This document shows positions 13,485 through 26,600 of a stretch of DNA of 64,000 nucleotides, piece by piece. The translations under genes and the position numbers were made by a program. Position 1 is the stretch's first letter; every line of letters begins with the position of its first letter. Below the pieces are notes generated by a model, which did not search any database, was not told the origin of the DNA, and saw only the letters and a program-made list of their open reading frames with translations. Source of the stretch: Setoptus koraiensis (Eukaryota > Arthropoda); the NCBI GenBank assembly GCA_048013815.1, contig CM106586.1:6076001-6140000 (forward strand). The letters are read 5' to 3'.

Positions 13485-16280
13485 GATGGCGGCCATTATG
13501 TGCCGGCCGAGCTGGCTGGCTGGCTGACATAATAACACACAAAACCAAACAAACGGATAAACGCAAAAGCAGAGCGGACAAAAGTGTTATCAATATGAAA
13601 CTGTGTTAATGTGTATACATGACCAACAAATTGCAATTAATGCAAACAAACTCGGCGAGACTGTCGGCGCAGAGTTAAATGACAGCCAGTCGCCGCCAGT
13701 CACCGGCTCACACGGCTCAAATGGCTCAACTGGCGGCAGCTATTCGCAATTTGTTGTCCTTGTGTATTGTTTATCTAACACTCTCTCCTCGCCAGCTATC
13801 CGCTGCAACTCATCCGACGCAACGCGGCCGACGCAACGCAGCCGAGGCAACGCAACCGACGCAACGCAACCGAGCCGCCAACTTGTGCCAACAACAACGG
13901 CAACGGCAACGGCAACTCACCATCCCGGCGACAACACTAAAACAGATGCCATACGTTACATTGCGTCGCATGTTATATATTATATTTAATTGCTTGCGCA
14001 ACACATAGAAGCAGCGACGAGCCAACATCAACAAGCAGCCAACAAACACAAACACACTGACAGCCATGACTTGGCGAGCCACGCTGATGCAACACACACT
14101 CATTAGCTCGCTCTCATTCAATCGACGGCAGCCATAGTTATCTCTATGCCAATTAATTATCCAATCGATGCTCACTTGCCGTTGTCGCTCACATTCTAAT
14201 TCTCGTTGGCCTCGTTGCCGCCGTTGCCGCCGTTGCCGCCGTCGCCGCCGTCGCCGCCGTTGTTGTTGTTGGCAGCCATGTAATACAATATGCTCACACA
14301 CACACACACAAACGAGAGCAAGAGAGAGCGAGGGATAAATTAAATCATATTATATAATATGATGATGCCGACTTTTGTCGTGCTCGCTCGTGGCCTGCTC
14401 CCAGTGCCATTCGAGTCAGTGTGCCATTCGAGTCAGTGTGCGGCCGATCGCCGGAAACTGCGCCCATGCGGCAACACGCTCGCCCAAATTGCCGGCAAAA
14501 AGCGCACGCGTGAGCATCAAGCTTGCGCCCGTCTCACTGGGCCCAACATTGTGCTCTGGCACTATTGTGCACTGTTGTGCACTATTGCGCAATATAGCGC
14601 AATATTGCGCAATGTTCCCGGCACAGACCGTTGGAGTTGCGATGGGCGCCTCTGACGAGCAGGCACGCTCAATGCGCTCACAGTCGGACTGCGCGCCGTT
14701 TGTAACGCGACTGTTGGCGATGCGCCTAATCAAAGCTCCGCCAATGTCGCCCCTCTCCACAGTGTGCACAGTTGCATTGTCTGTCTGTTGACACTATTGG
14801 CAGTCAAACAAACTTGTAAGCCGTTGTGATCAAACTAACAAAATGCCAACTAATTCCCGTGCCTGTCGTTGACAAACAAACGACAAATCAACCGGAAGTT
14901 GCCGGTCTATCAGTTGATCAGTGTTAGTTGACGGCAGCGGCGGCGGCAGCTTGTCAGTGTCTGTCAGTTGTTGCACCTGTTAGTGTGTGTGTGTGTGTGT
15001 TAGTTGTTGTTTATCCAATTAGGCGATATCACGTAGACTGTTTACACTTGTTTGCAGTGTGGCTCATCCACGGCGACTGGCCTTTGGCAAGCTATGACTG
15101 TCACAGGCTGCGACTTGGCTGTCACTACGCCATCACTATGCCATCGCTGGGCTCTCGTTACATAACAGTGAGTGTGTGATCCAATTTTGCGATGAATTAA
15201 TTCATTTTCAGCATTATTCAATCAACATCTGGCGCTGATATTGTGGCGCAGACAGCGTGTAGTTTGTGTTAGTCGCTGTGCAAACTTGGCGCCCGCTAAA
15301 CTGGCGCAGATGCTAGATAAAAATCAGAGTCTGAGAATTACAATTGCCACTCTGTTAGAGTTAGGTCATGTGTGCGTTCTCACCAATGGGCCTAACACAC
15401 ACACACACACACACATGACCCAACACTGACACTGCGAACCGATTGGCCGTTGCTCGCTCTTGCTGCGCAACTCTGCATAGGTAAATCAATTATCAATTGT
15501 TGTTTTTGTTGCCAGTTGCAACAACGTGAGCTTGCAACTCGCCGACGACGCCTGATCTAATTTAATTGCGACTCCAACATTGCACAGGCTATGAAATAAA
15601 ATGAAGCTTGACTTTTGTTTTTGCGCATTGTTTTTTGCTGGCCGGCCCAGACTGGCTCGTCAGCTCACTTGTTGTTACACTCGCTTCAGCTCGCTTTTAC
15701 AAGTTGTAAGTTACAACTGACTCAAATTGTCAGCGCCGATTGTCAGCGAGCGATTGCGCAACTTTTTAAATTGCGAGCCTCACTGTGGTCGCATGTCACA
15801 GCGCGAATGGTGCAAGGAAGCCAGCGAAAAAGTGTCAAAGCTGCCAAATGTAAATTGGCAACAAAAAGAAACAGAAATTTCACAAGTTCGTCACACAAGC
15901 GGCCAGCACGAAAACCGTTACTTTGCATTAGTGCAAGTCAGCTGATAACGCGCATTGTGTGTGTCTGTGTTTGGCACAAATATATAGCATTATGTGCAAG
16001 ATGGATATAAATTGATGACGTAATAGCCTGTTATGTGTAGTGCACCTGTTATCGAGTGAGCCGTTGCCTACAAAGGCCGCCAGACGACACACACACACAC
16101 ACACACGCACACACGGTTGCGGTGGTTGCAACAACGACGCTGTTTATCATTAGTTAGTCGCCGGTGTGGTTGAATTGTGTGTTTACTTGCCATCATCGGC
16201 TTGCGAGTCATGGTCGTCATTGGCGGTATGTGACATCAATTAATATTTGACATTAGTTAGTTAAAGTGCTGTCAGCGTTT

Positions 16281-16296
16281 GCAACGTCACACAACA

Positions 16297-16331
<35 letters not shown>

Positions 16332-16372
16332 AACAGCGACAACAGCGACAACAGCGACAACAGCAACAACCA
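16281..16372. repeat. ACG/ACA triplet-repeat tract
   Basis: An imperfect run of ACG, then ACAGCG, then ACA triplets over about 90 bp. Similar tracts occur at 5451-5530, 17503-17585, 24000-24080 and 54230-54310. No exon is supported around them. Confidence 0.85.
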
Positions 16373-16709
16373 AAACGACAACGAAAAGGCCGCCCAGATG
16401 AAACATTGATTGTCGCGCTTGCGTCTGGCAGCAACAGCGGCGCAGCCAGCGTAATGAGGCGCAATCATGCAAATTTATTTTCATTATACTCGTATTTATA
16501 TCATGTTATACTATAAAAGGTACCTACACACCAAGCGTGCGATAGCTAATATTAGGGCGGCGATAACTGGGCGAATGCGATACGGTTATCGCGCATCGTA
16601 TCACACTCGGCGGCCATCAACGGCCGGCCTTACGCAAGCCAGCCAGCCAGCCCGCAAAGATAAGAGATCTCATATCGTTCAAAAATTTAATCTGACGCTC
16701 CATTGCAAT

Positions 16710-16747
16710 GCCAGTGTTGTGACACAAACTTGTGTGACAACACTGGC
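16710..16747. repeat. 18-bp near-perfect inverted repeat, 2-base loop
   Basis: The arms are 16710-16727 and 16730-16747. They pair at 17 of 18 positions, with one G-G mismatch and AC between them. As RNA on either strand this would form a tight hairpin. It lies in non-coding DNA. Confidence 0.85.
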
Positions 16748-18523
16748 CGGCTGCCACTCGCAACTGGCAGCTAGCGACCAGCCAGCGCCGTAATCCTAAT
16801 TAATTAATGGCCCCGTTAATGGCCTCATCTCTAATCATGTCTGTCTGGCTTGCTCTTTGTTTGTGTATCAACAGCAACCAACAGCGAGCTTGTTGCAGCG
16901 ACACGATTATTCAATGGAATGGCGGGCCATTCTCGATTGCATCACCGACAACAAAACAGGTGAAAACAGCTGACACAGTCCGGTTGAGCGGGCGCATTCA
17001 CATGTGGATATATCGCACATATATCACACATATAAATATCACATATATCTCATATATCACATGCAAATATCACATATTTCGCGCACATACAATTGAGAGC
17101 GCGCCTATTCCAACAACTTGTTAGAGAGGCAATGGCATGTGAGGCCATTGGAAAAAGCTGACACAGTAAGCAAATGCCGAGTGTGTGTGTATTGTCTGTT
17201 TCTGCTGATGACAGCCAACATCCCGTACAGCCCAACATCCCATAAAGCACACGAAGCCGGCCAGACAGGTGAATAGCGCGGTGTGTCACATCGCGCTTGA
17301 CGGGCAACAATGAGCGACACACACATAGCTGAATAGTAGCAGTTGATCATCATGATTCGCATGATGAATATTCAATTTATTAATATATTTTATTTTTGTA
17401 AATTCTCCTCTCTCTTTGGGCTGTCACTTGTTTTTCTTCTCCCATTCTATTTATATGTATGTATGCAGCCACACACACATCCCATTGCCATCCGCTAACA
17501 ACCACGACAACAACAACAGCAACAACAACGGCAACAACAACGGCAACAACGGCAACAACAGCGCCGACAACAACGACAACAGGCAAGCCAAACAGCTAAT
17601 CGCCGGCTAATCAGCCTGTCCCGCGGTGTGCGTGTCGGTGTTTTCTGCGGGCGGGCCGGCGGGCGGGCAGCGGCAAAATATCGGAGCCCGGTAGGCGTGA
17701 CTGAATGGCTAAACACAAAATGACAGTGACACACAAATGTGACATAAGTGACACAAGTGACTCCTCCTATTATCGCTTTACCTCTTTCCCGTTGGCCCCC
17801 TCGGTTGTGCGCCGCTCAGCTGGCCGCTGACTGTTAGCCAGCTTGCCAAGACAATATGCACACACAATGGACGGGATAAATTAATGATGGAATTCACTCG
17901 ATGGTGCAATATGGCCGCCTCACACAATGTCAGCCAGCCAGATGAGTGGCTGTTCGCCGGCACCAACAGCAGCAGTAGCAACAGCACCAACAACTGCACC
18001 AACAACTGCAGCTACAACAACGGCAACAACAGCAACAACAACGGCAACAACAGCCACAACAGCGGCTACAACAATTTGTTGCCAGTGTTCATGCAGTATG
18101 TACTGGCAGTATGTCAATCATAGCCAGTCGGCAGCAGCAGCAACAGCAACCACAACGCCAACAGCAACGCCAGCAGCAGCAGCAGCCATTGCAAACGAGC
18201 CAAACTGCAAACAGTCGGGGTGGAGTCTAATCAAGATTGAAATAACAATGATGATGTATTTATTGCGTAATAATGCTAAAATGGCCACCAGGGGAAAGAA
18301 GTCATCATCTGTTGTCGGTGTTGCCGTTGTTGTTGGCGTTGCCGTTGTTGCTGTTGCTGTTGTTGTCGATCGAGGCTTCTTTCTCTCTCTATCGCTCTTT
18401 TGTCAGTTTAGTGCCAGCTAGCGAGTCAGTTTGCTCTTTTGCACCATCATGGCAACATCACACACAATCGCAATGTTGTTTATTCGTCATCGTCGGCGTC
18501 GTCGTCGCTGTTGCTGCCGCTGT

Positions 18524-18558
<35 letters not shown>

Positions 18559-19176
18559 GAGCAACTCTCACAGCAAGTCTATAATATCGCTCTTATTTTA
18601 TCATGTTATGTAATGTAATGTTAGCAGCTCATTCATATTCAGCCAGTCAAACGTGCCATGTCATAATAGTAGTGCCATAGTTGCACCAATACAAATTGTC
18701 TCGCCATCGGGCGCCTATCAAATATCGGCCAGCAACAACAATCATTAATTGTTGCTATTAATTGTCTATCCTCATACTAACAAACACACACACACAAACA
18801 CACTTGCAACAACAATTAAAACAGTGGCGGCCATTGTTTTGCGGCAACAGCAGCGCCAAATCGATCCCGATAATTCAGATCACAATCAAAGTTGCCTGTA
18901 CCGGCCAATACAACAACTAAAGCCAACAACATCCACTAACAACAACATCATCATCAAGCTTTGATACAACGGCCACTCAACGGCACACTCAAGCTGCTTG
19001 CAAGTTGCAACCGCGTTAATTAATCCAAATTAAATTTGCAAACAAACAGCAAATTTTTCTTACACAACTCATCAGCTGTGTGCCATCAGATATTCCAATT
19101 CAGCCACACATATTGCAATTTTGAGCCATAAATCAAACGCCAATTGGCTCAAAATTGGTCATCATTTGCAAACGGC

Positions 19177-19210
19177 CCAGGTGACCGGCCCACTATACCC
19201 GGTCACCTGG
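19177..19210. repeat. 12-bp perfect inverted repeat
   Basis: CCAGGTGACCGG at 19177-19188 and its exact reverse complement at 19199-19210 flank a 10-base spacer. Each arm contains a CAGGTG/CACCTG E-box, so this could equally be a paired protein-binding site or a hairpin. Confidence 0.85.
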
Positions 19211-20225
19211 ACAACAGCGTGTGACAATAGCAAAAACTTCATTCTGTCATGACTCGACAATGTTCAGTAGCGAAATTGTAGCATCATCGTTCGCTTGTCA
19301 CAGATCAAATTCAATCTCCCATTTGCATGCTCTTGTTGTCCGAATGAATAGATACAATGGTGAGTATTGCCCAATTGCGGCCACAACAGATACAAACATC
19401 AGCATCAATTATTATTATTCAAGCATCGCTCGGCTTGAAACTTTGTCTCGACCTCTGGCCGTAACGTTGCCCAAAGATTAGGTGAGCAAAGTTTCAGGTG
19501 TATCGGTGCCTTGATTATCAGCGGCTTACCATCGGCAACCTGTCATACCTATTATGCCTTCCATTGCACAATCGGCTACAACCATTGCAACCACAAACTT
19601 GGACAAGTCCAATCGATCAAACGAGCATGCTAATTACCGCCATCTATGCGTCTTGATTGGTACTGGCGCAAAAACAGAGATATTGATTAATGGATAAACA
19701 CTGTGAATGAACGATCTAAAAAAATTGATTGATGATGGCGATGAGACACATACAACCATCTCGCCAATCAGACAATGATTAATCTATCGGGCAATCGTTG
19801 AGCGTTTACATAGAATTTTTGTGAAAGTCCGGCGAAAAAGTTGATGTAAGTTTGTGATGTAAAAAGTTGATGAGAACACACACATATATTTGTGATGCTG
19901 CATATATACTGATTATTGTTGTTGTTGTCAATATCAAATGTATTATTTGACGGCTTTAATGATTGTTATCTTATGGTTTACACATCTCTATTAGTCATCG
20001 AGAATGTTCAGTATCCAACAATGATGGGAAATGATAAAATTGTTATGATTATCAAGTATTTTCGCCATTCCAACAACAGGTTACATACATAATAATAATT
20101 CAACTTGAAATAAATAATCTAATTGCACCTAATTGTATCTAATTAGAGCCACACACACACACACGCACACACTCTGGCCAAATTATAATCTCATTGAAAC
20201 TGTATTTGTCATACAGTGTTCACTT

Positions 20226-20690
20226 TCATACAGTGGTTGGATTCACTGAATAGGTCCTAATTATCTCTACCACACTAACGAAGCTGCCAGTGATTAAACC
20301 GAGCACTCCGAACATAATCAACAAGATGTTCTTGGCAATGAACAAGGAACGCCAATGTTTTCCTGCATTCGCGGTATATAATATAATGACGTTAATGGCG
20401 TTGGTTGGCGATAATGAAGATGCGATTCGGTAAATTGGTTAGTTAATTAGTGTATAATTAATTAGTTGAAGTAGTGATGCAGAAATTAATTAGCCTCGTT
20501 ACTATTATTATCACTAGTTTACACCTACCTGTCCTAGGTTGTCCTTGGTGGTGCTGGTGCTCGTCGTCGTCACACCAGAAGGTGGTCATTTGAATAATGG
20601 GCGGAAATATTATGGCCAAACTGCTGCTGGCCAATGCTCCGATCAGCGATATAAACAGGTCAAGTCGTGGAATAAGCGCGGCTGCCACAA
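20226..20690 (-). CDS. Exons 3 and 4 of the SLC36-type transporter
   Basis: These two small exons carry the C-terminal membrane spans and lie 6.8 kb from exon 2. Exon 3 (20690-20529) completes a split Phe codon after the exon 2 end LLFVALT and encodes [19 protein letters not shown], then an IFPP segment. Exon 4 (20362-20226) completes a split Gly codon, encodes [11 protein letters not shown] and the last hydrophobic span, and ends in TGA at 20228-20226. The 166-bp intron between them is 20363-20528. Matching phases and unbroken family similarity across both joins support the assignment. Confidence 0.88.
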
Positions 20691-21760
20691 CTGTCGAAAT
20701 GAGCGCATCAGAATCGAGTTGAATTATATCATGGAGACGATGATAGAGGGTATCATAGGGTATAGAGTTAGTTGTGTGATGGCTGATAATGTTTGAGCGT
20801 CAATATTTAATTGAATATCTATCTGAATTTATCTATCAACATCCGTGTTGATTCGAATCAACTCGAGCTGTCAAATCAATTGTGCCCAACATCATGATGA
20901 TTATTACAATTAGATCATGAGTTTTCTGTTGTCGGTGGGCCTGTTGCGATTATCATATTTCGTTCACGCAAAACTTCGTTATGTTGTGCATGACAGATCG
21001 ATCGATCAGATGGGACACACAGTGCCGAGCGAAGTGAGTGTTTGTGTCATTTGAAACAGCTCGTGACAACACCGAAGCTCCACATTGGGCACATCATTTG
21101 TTTAAAATGACCTTGAGATTGGGCCAGCTCGACAGAAGAATTCACTCGCCGGCAGTGAGCGATGCAAGCGAATATCGCCAGAGAAAAGGGCATTCCATCT
21201 AGCGCTTGTCATTCTATCTATGGCATGGATATTTGGTTTTTAACTGCCTCATTCTGTAATTGGCCAGTTGGTGTCTGGTTTGCTGGCGTGTTGCCACTTT
21301 TGGCAACTATCATCGCTAATTCCATTTAACTCTAAATAAAACTCTCTATCGTTTAAGTAAACACACACACACACACACAATGAGGCAACCAGTGGCCAGA
21401 TATGATGCGATGCTGGTGTGATGTGGACGGCGGTTAGACGGGCAGCACGACTGTTAGTCGGCGACTGGCCAGCTCGCTCATTAAGAGATTTGGTGGTTAT
21501 TTCTGAAATATCTGGCCGGTTCGAGAGAGAGAGAGAGCATGTTGCGTAATGCGTTTGAGTTGCCATGTTAGGCGTGGCCCTGCAAATATCTGCACACAGT
21601 AGATAGATTCATTTTCATGCTTGTTTGCATGATGACGAACGGAGTGTCGCTGTCGTTGCCGGCACAAACAGCGATGCCGGCAACATTCACCTGTCGGCCC
21701 GCTATAAGTGGACAACTGCCACTTGTTGTTGCAGCAGTTGTTGTTGTTGTTGTTGATGAT

Positions 21761-21791
<31 letters not shown>

Positions 21792-23608
21792 TTTTGTTCA
21801 ACAACAAACGACAGAAAGAGGGAGAGAGAGAGAGAGAGATGTTGCTGCCGATAGCATGCTGGACTGGTCGTCGTCGGTTGTTGCAACAGCACACTACTGC
21901 ACTACAGACAGTCAGTCAGTCAGCAGGTGATGGCGTCGTATCGATTGTTTGGAGCACACACACACTCACTCGCTCACAGATACAGGTGAGGGCAACCACG
22001 AAACAAGAATCACACAACAATCAAATGGTTCGCTGAGCAACATCAACAGGTGAATCGGGCAAAAAGCCGGCGATGTTGTTGTTGCTGTTGCTGTTCGTCC
22101 TCACCTGATGAGACCAGATGAGTCTGCGAGTTTACGAGCCACAACAAAGCATTGCTGCAGTTGTCGGCCGGCGCTGTTGGCCGGCGCTGTTGCGGCTGCC
22201 ATCGCCGGCATCATCATGCACTCTCACGTAGCCGCTCGGCGGTTGTAGTGATGAAACAATCGATCTTTGTGTGTCTGTGTGTTATATAACCACTTGTTGT
22301 TGTTGTTGTTGTTTTTTCTTCGTCTTCTTCTTCTTCCATTTGAGCTCGCTCGCTTGCTTGTGTCCAGCAACCACCGGTCACTTGCAAGTCACTTTTTTCT
22401 GCCTCCATCAACTCGCCTGTGTGAGTGTGCTCGTTCTCAAGACGACCGACACACACACACACACACAACTAGACAACTGACATTACTCGACAACAACACA
22501 CAGATGCTTCCTCGTACTAGCTCGCCGCCAAAGTTATGCAATAACGCAATTGAACACAACACACACACACACACATGTGATGCAATGTTTCCATCACTAA
22601 TGCCCGGATTGACGTGGATAATCGCACTGCAGCGATGGATATTCATCGCACGGATATCCATTGCGCAAATGGGCGCCCCGTAAATAGTTGATGCGTGGAT
22701 GGCAGCACAGTTGACTCAGGTGAGAGGCGATGCGAGCAATTCGCTGGCGATTTTCGACTTGTTCACACACACACACACACACGCACAGGTAATGTTGCGG
22801 ACACAGTTACAGTACAAAATATTACATAATTCAACAGTTTCGAGTATCGCCTCGCTGTTGCACACGATGATTGTGTGAGCTGTAAGCCGACTAAAAGCTT
22901 TTGTGCCAGCTTTTCACCTTTGGCTCACCTCTATGGCCGGCCAAGTCACCTGTTAAAATAGCTATGGCCAGGTAATAACTGGCAACTAAGCTGGCCAAAG
23001 AGAATTGAGCTGGCGTTGCCGGTGCCGGTCGATGTCACCCAGGGGCGAGCGACACCATTGTGGCGGCTTTGGGCGGACGCGGCGGCGGCCAACGCAAACT
23101 GTTTCTGGCAAACAACAACATGCTCGACATAACAAGTGGCGGCACTTCGTGACTGACCATTGAAAACAATGGACACTGCACAGATAACAGAGCGGATCGA
23201 TAGCAGTTGTATGGCATATGAGCTTGCAGCAATCAAGCAGCCCAACAAGCCGGCGGAGATGCGCCCCGGCTGGCGAGAAGTTTTTTGCTGTGTTGGTATT
23301 CATTTTCGGTTGTTGGCCACCAACACAAACACAGCGGCTGCGCCAGCAACAACAACGACAAGTGGCTGCTAAAACAAGTTGGCTCGCAATTGATAAAATC
23401 GGCGCGTCGGGCCGGCACAATTATGAATGTATGCAAGTGTATCACACTGGCAAGACTCGCCAGAGTCGCAAGCGCACATGATAAAGATCGCCGAGAGAGC
23501 GAGATAAATTCTCGCCGCTTCTCATATCTCCAGTTCGGCTTCGTTTGGGCACCGTGCTTGTGTCCAACTGAATCGCTGTCCGCGCGGCTGCGAGTCACTC
23601 GTAACGAG

Positions 23609-23651
<43 letters not shown>

Positions 23652-26600
23652 AAATGTAAATGAAAACAGAAATGAAAATAATAGTAATGGCAGTTGGCAA
23701 GTGAGTGTGCACAAAGCCATAAAGCGGCTGTGTTATGCAATGTTATGCAATGTTATGGGCATCGGAATGGTTCGCACATTGGAATTCTTTGTTGGCAACT
23801 GCGCATAGCAGTCGATGATACTTGAGAAAAGAACGACGACCTTGCAGCAACGCCTCAGCTCTTGACAGCAGGCCCTGGCGGCGAGCGAGCGCAACAATGG
23901 CAGAGCCGGCAACACCAAAATTGGCCGGCGCCGGCGCAACAGGTGGCTGCGTAGACGAGACTAGTGGTATGTGTGTTGTTGATGTTGAGCAACAGCGGCA
24001 TCAACAACAACAGCAACAGCAACAACGACAGCATCAGCAACAGCAACAACAGCAACGGCAGCATCAACAACAAGTGCGGCGAGAGAAGCAGTTACACTCA
24101 CAACACACACACACACACTCACAACTGGGCAGAAAAATTAAATGGAACAAGTGGCAATGGCAAAGTCAAACGCCGAGGCGAAGGCCACAGCAGAGGCTGC
24201 ACAGAGCGAGAGCCAAAGAACGGACAAGTGGTGGCCACAACGCACACACCAGTTGGCGTAACAAGTGCAACTAGTGCCGCTGTGTTACGCAACACCAACA
24301 ACAATGGCCGCTGTCAATCATGAGCCGGCCAGCGTGAACGCTGAACAAATGCAACAACAAACTAACACAACAGCAGCAACAGCAACAACAACAACAACGA
24401 CAACAACAACAGCAGCAGAGTCGCTCCAATTGCATTTTTCTAATTCGCCGGCCATCGTGAGTGGCGTGGCAGCGGCAGCCTGTTGACTGAGCCGGTTGCG
24501 TTTGTGAACCGAGGCCAGAGAAGCCAAAGAAGCAGCGAAAGAATTTCAAGTGCAACTGACCACGCTCGCCAATCGAACAGGCGCATTTGTTTGGTTCTGG
24601 CAGCCAATTTGTGCCAGTTTCCTATTCCAACATTTTGCAGCCTCTAAGAGTGTGTGAGCACTCGATGCGCACAGCATCACGCTTCATGATATGTAACGCA
24701 AAATATATCCTCTGATATGATTTGCCGGCCAAACAAACCAGAGACAAACCAGTGATTGGGAGCATGGAAAGCTGCCCAGCTGCTTCTTTTGGCACTGGTT
24801 TCGAGAACTCCTCTCAACTTGAGAAACTCTCAACTGAGAAACTCTCAACTGACAATTCGTCTCAGGTGAATCGGCCGGCATGCGACCATCGGAGACTTTT
24901 TTGAGGCAACATTCAAGCACAGTGTTCATAGTGCACGTTGTGACACTGCTTGCAATGTAAACGCAACACAAATTTGTGCATATGAATTGGGGCCCGTCCA
25001 CCAGGGGGCCACACTGTGAAGTTGGTGGTGGCGACACACAGAGAACAATCAAACAGCTGATGATATATATAGCTGATGTAGCAGTTGTGACAATTGCAAC
25101 AGCTAATAAGTGTTGCTGTCAGTGCAGTTTGACTTTGGTCCGGCTGTGAGCTGTCACAAGTTGTGACAACAAACTGGCAGCATCCTTTCAAAGTGACACA
25201 GCTTAATTGTCGGGCATTGTGTAGTTATTTGTAGTGTGCTGATGTCAATGTTTGTGTCGAGAGTTGAGTTTGTAGGCAAAGGCCGCAAATTAACATTTGC
25301 GGTCGCTCGCTGCCGGCCTGTCCTGTGAGGCGCGTCCGACATGCCACCATCGGCAATAATTGGCTCATCATTGGCTCATGTTGCACAATACGATTGCATT
25401 AGCGGCAACCGGAAACTCGGATGGCAACTCGACGAGGACGTTTGTTGCAACAACAACAACAACAACAACAACGCACGCCCCGTTGCCCGGCCGCACCGGC
25501 CAGCTACCAGCTGGACACTGCTGGCCAGTGCGCACTGTCCGCTGGCTGGACACACAGCGACAACAAACAACAACAACAACAAACAACGACAACAAACAGC
25601 GACAGGCAACAGCGACAAACAACAGGTTTGTGCTGTCATTGTCAAACATGAGCTGCCACACTGTTCTGTGTGGCGTCTCTCGATCTGCTGGCAACACCAT
25701 CTGTTGTATTATTTTATATCGGGTCGAAATGTGAAACGGCCTTGCAATGTTGTGTTATGTAATGTTGTGTTGTGTTGTGTTATGTAATGTTGTGCTGTGT
25801 TGTGTTATGTGGTGCAAGCATGTTGACCGTGTGCTGTATGGCCGCATCATCGGAACCAGCGGGCCGGCGTTGGCCTGGCGAGTGTGGCAACTGTAATGGC
25901 TGTTGTGCGCATTCATTCAACAGTGCAAAGTGTGTTACGCAACAACGACAAGCCAGCCGACGAGGCATCAGAGCTTGTGTTGGGCAACGACACAGTCGAC
26001 AGAGAGGATCGTTGCGTAGAGAGTGTGCGCCATCAACGACAACCTAGCCAATTGATATCGGGACAGTGGGAAGCCGTAATAGTGTAATAGCGCACACAAC
26101 TAAACAAAACACAAAAGCTAAACTGCAAAAGTAAACTGACAACTATCAAATTTAAGTACACGCCGATACACACAGTTGGATGATGATCCTTTGTTACGTC
26201 ATGGCGTGGTGGAAATTAGCGACGGCCAACAAAACAACAGACACGGTGAGATATGATTGTCATGTCGGTCGTGTCGTTGCATTGGATCAGCGCGGCAATA
26301 GGATAATTTGCACTCGCAGCTGATGCCCGATTGATTCCCTGTGTGTCGCTTGTTAGTGGGTATTTGTCGGTTGTCGAGTTACTTTCAGTGGATCGTATCG
26401 CGTCGCGTCGGATCGCGTCGGATCGCGTGGATCCGATGGAATCGACTCGTACAATTATCGTCGTTATCTGTTGTTGTCTGTGTGAGCAGTGTGCCGGCTC
26501 ACACACAACGGCACAACTATCACACACAACAACAACAACAACAACAACAGCTACACCTATCAAGGTATCACAATGGACAATTGCGATGCACTCGTTCCAT

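Larger units (their letters stand above)
13000..20225. other. Non-coding DNA downstream of the transporter gene
   Basis: I see no gene here. It contains CAA/TTG-type runs (16281-16372, 17503-17585, 17967-18060, 18490-18560), CA runs and several inverted repeats. It becomes more AT-rich towards the transporter's last exon. On the minus strand this is the downstream flank of the SLC36 gene. Confidence 0.6.
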
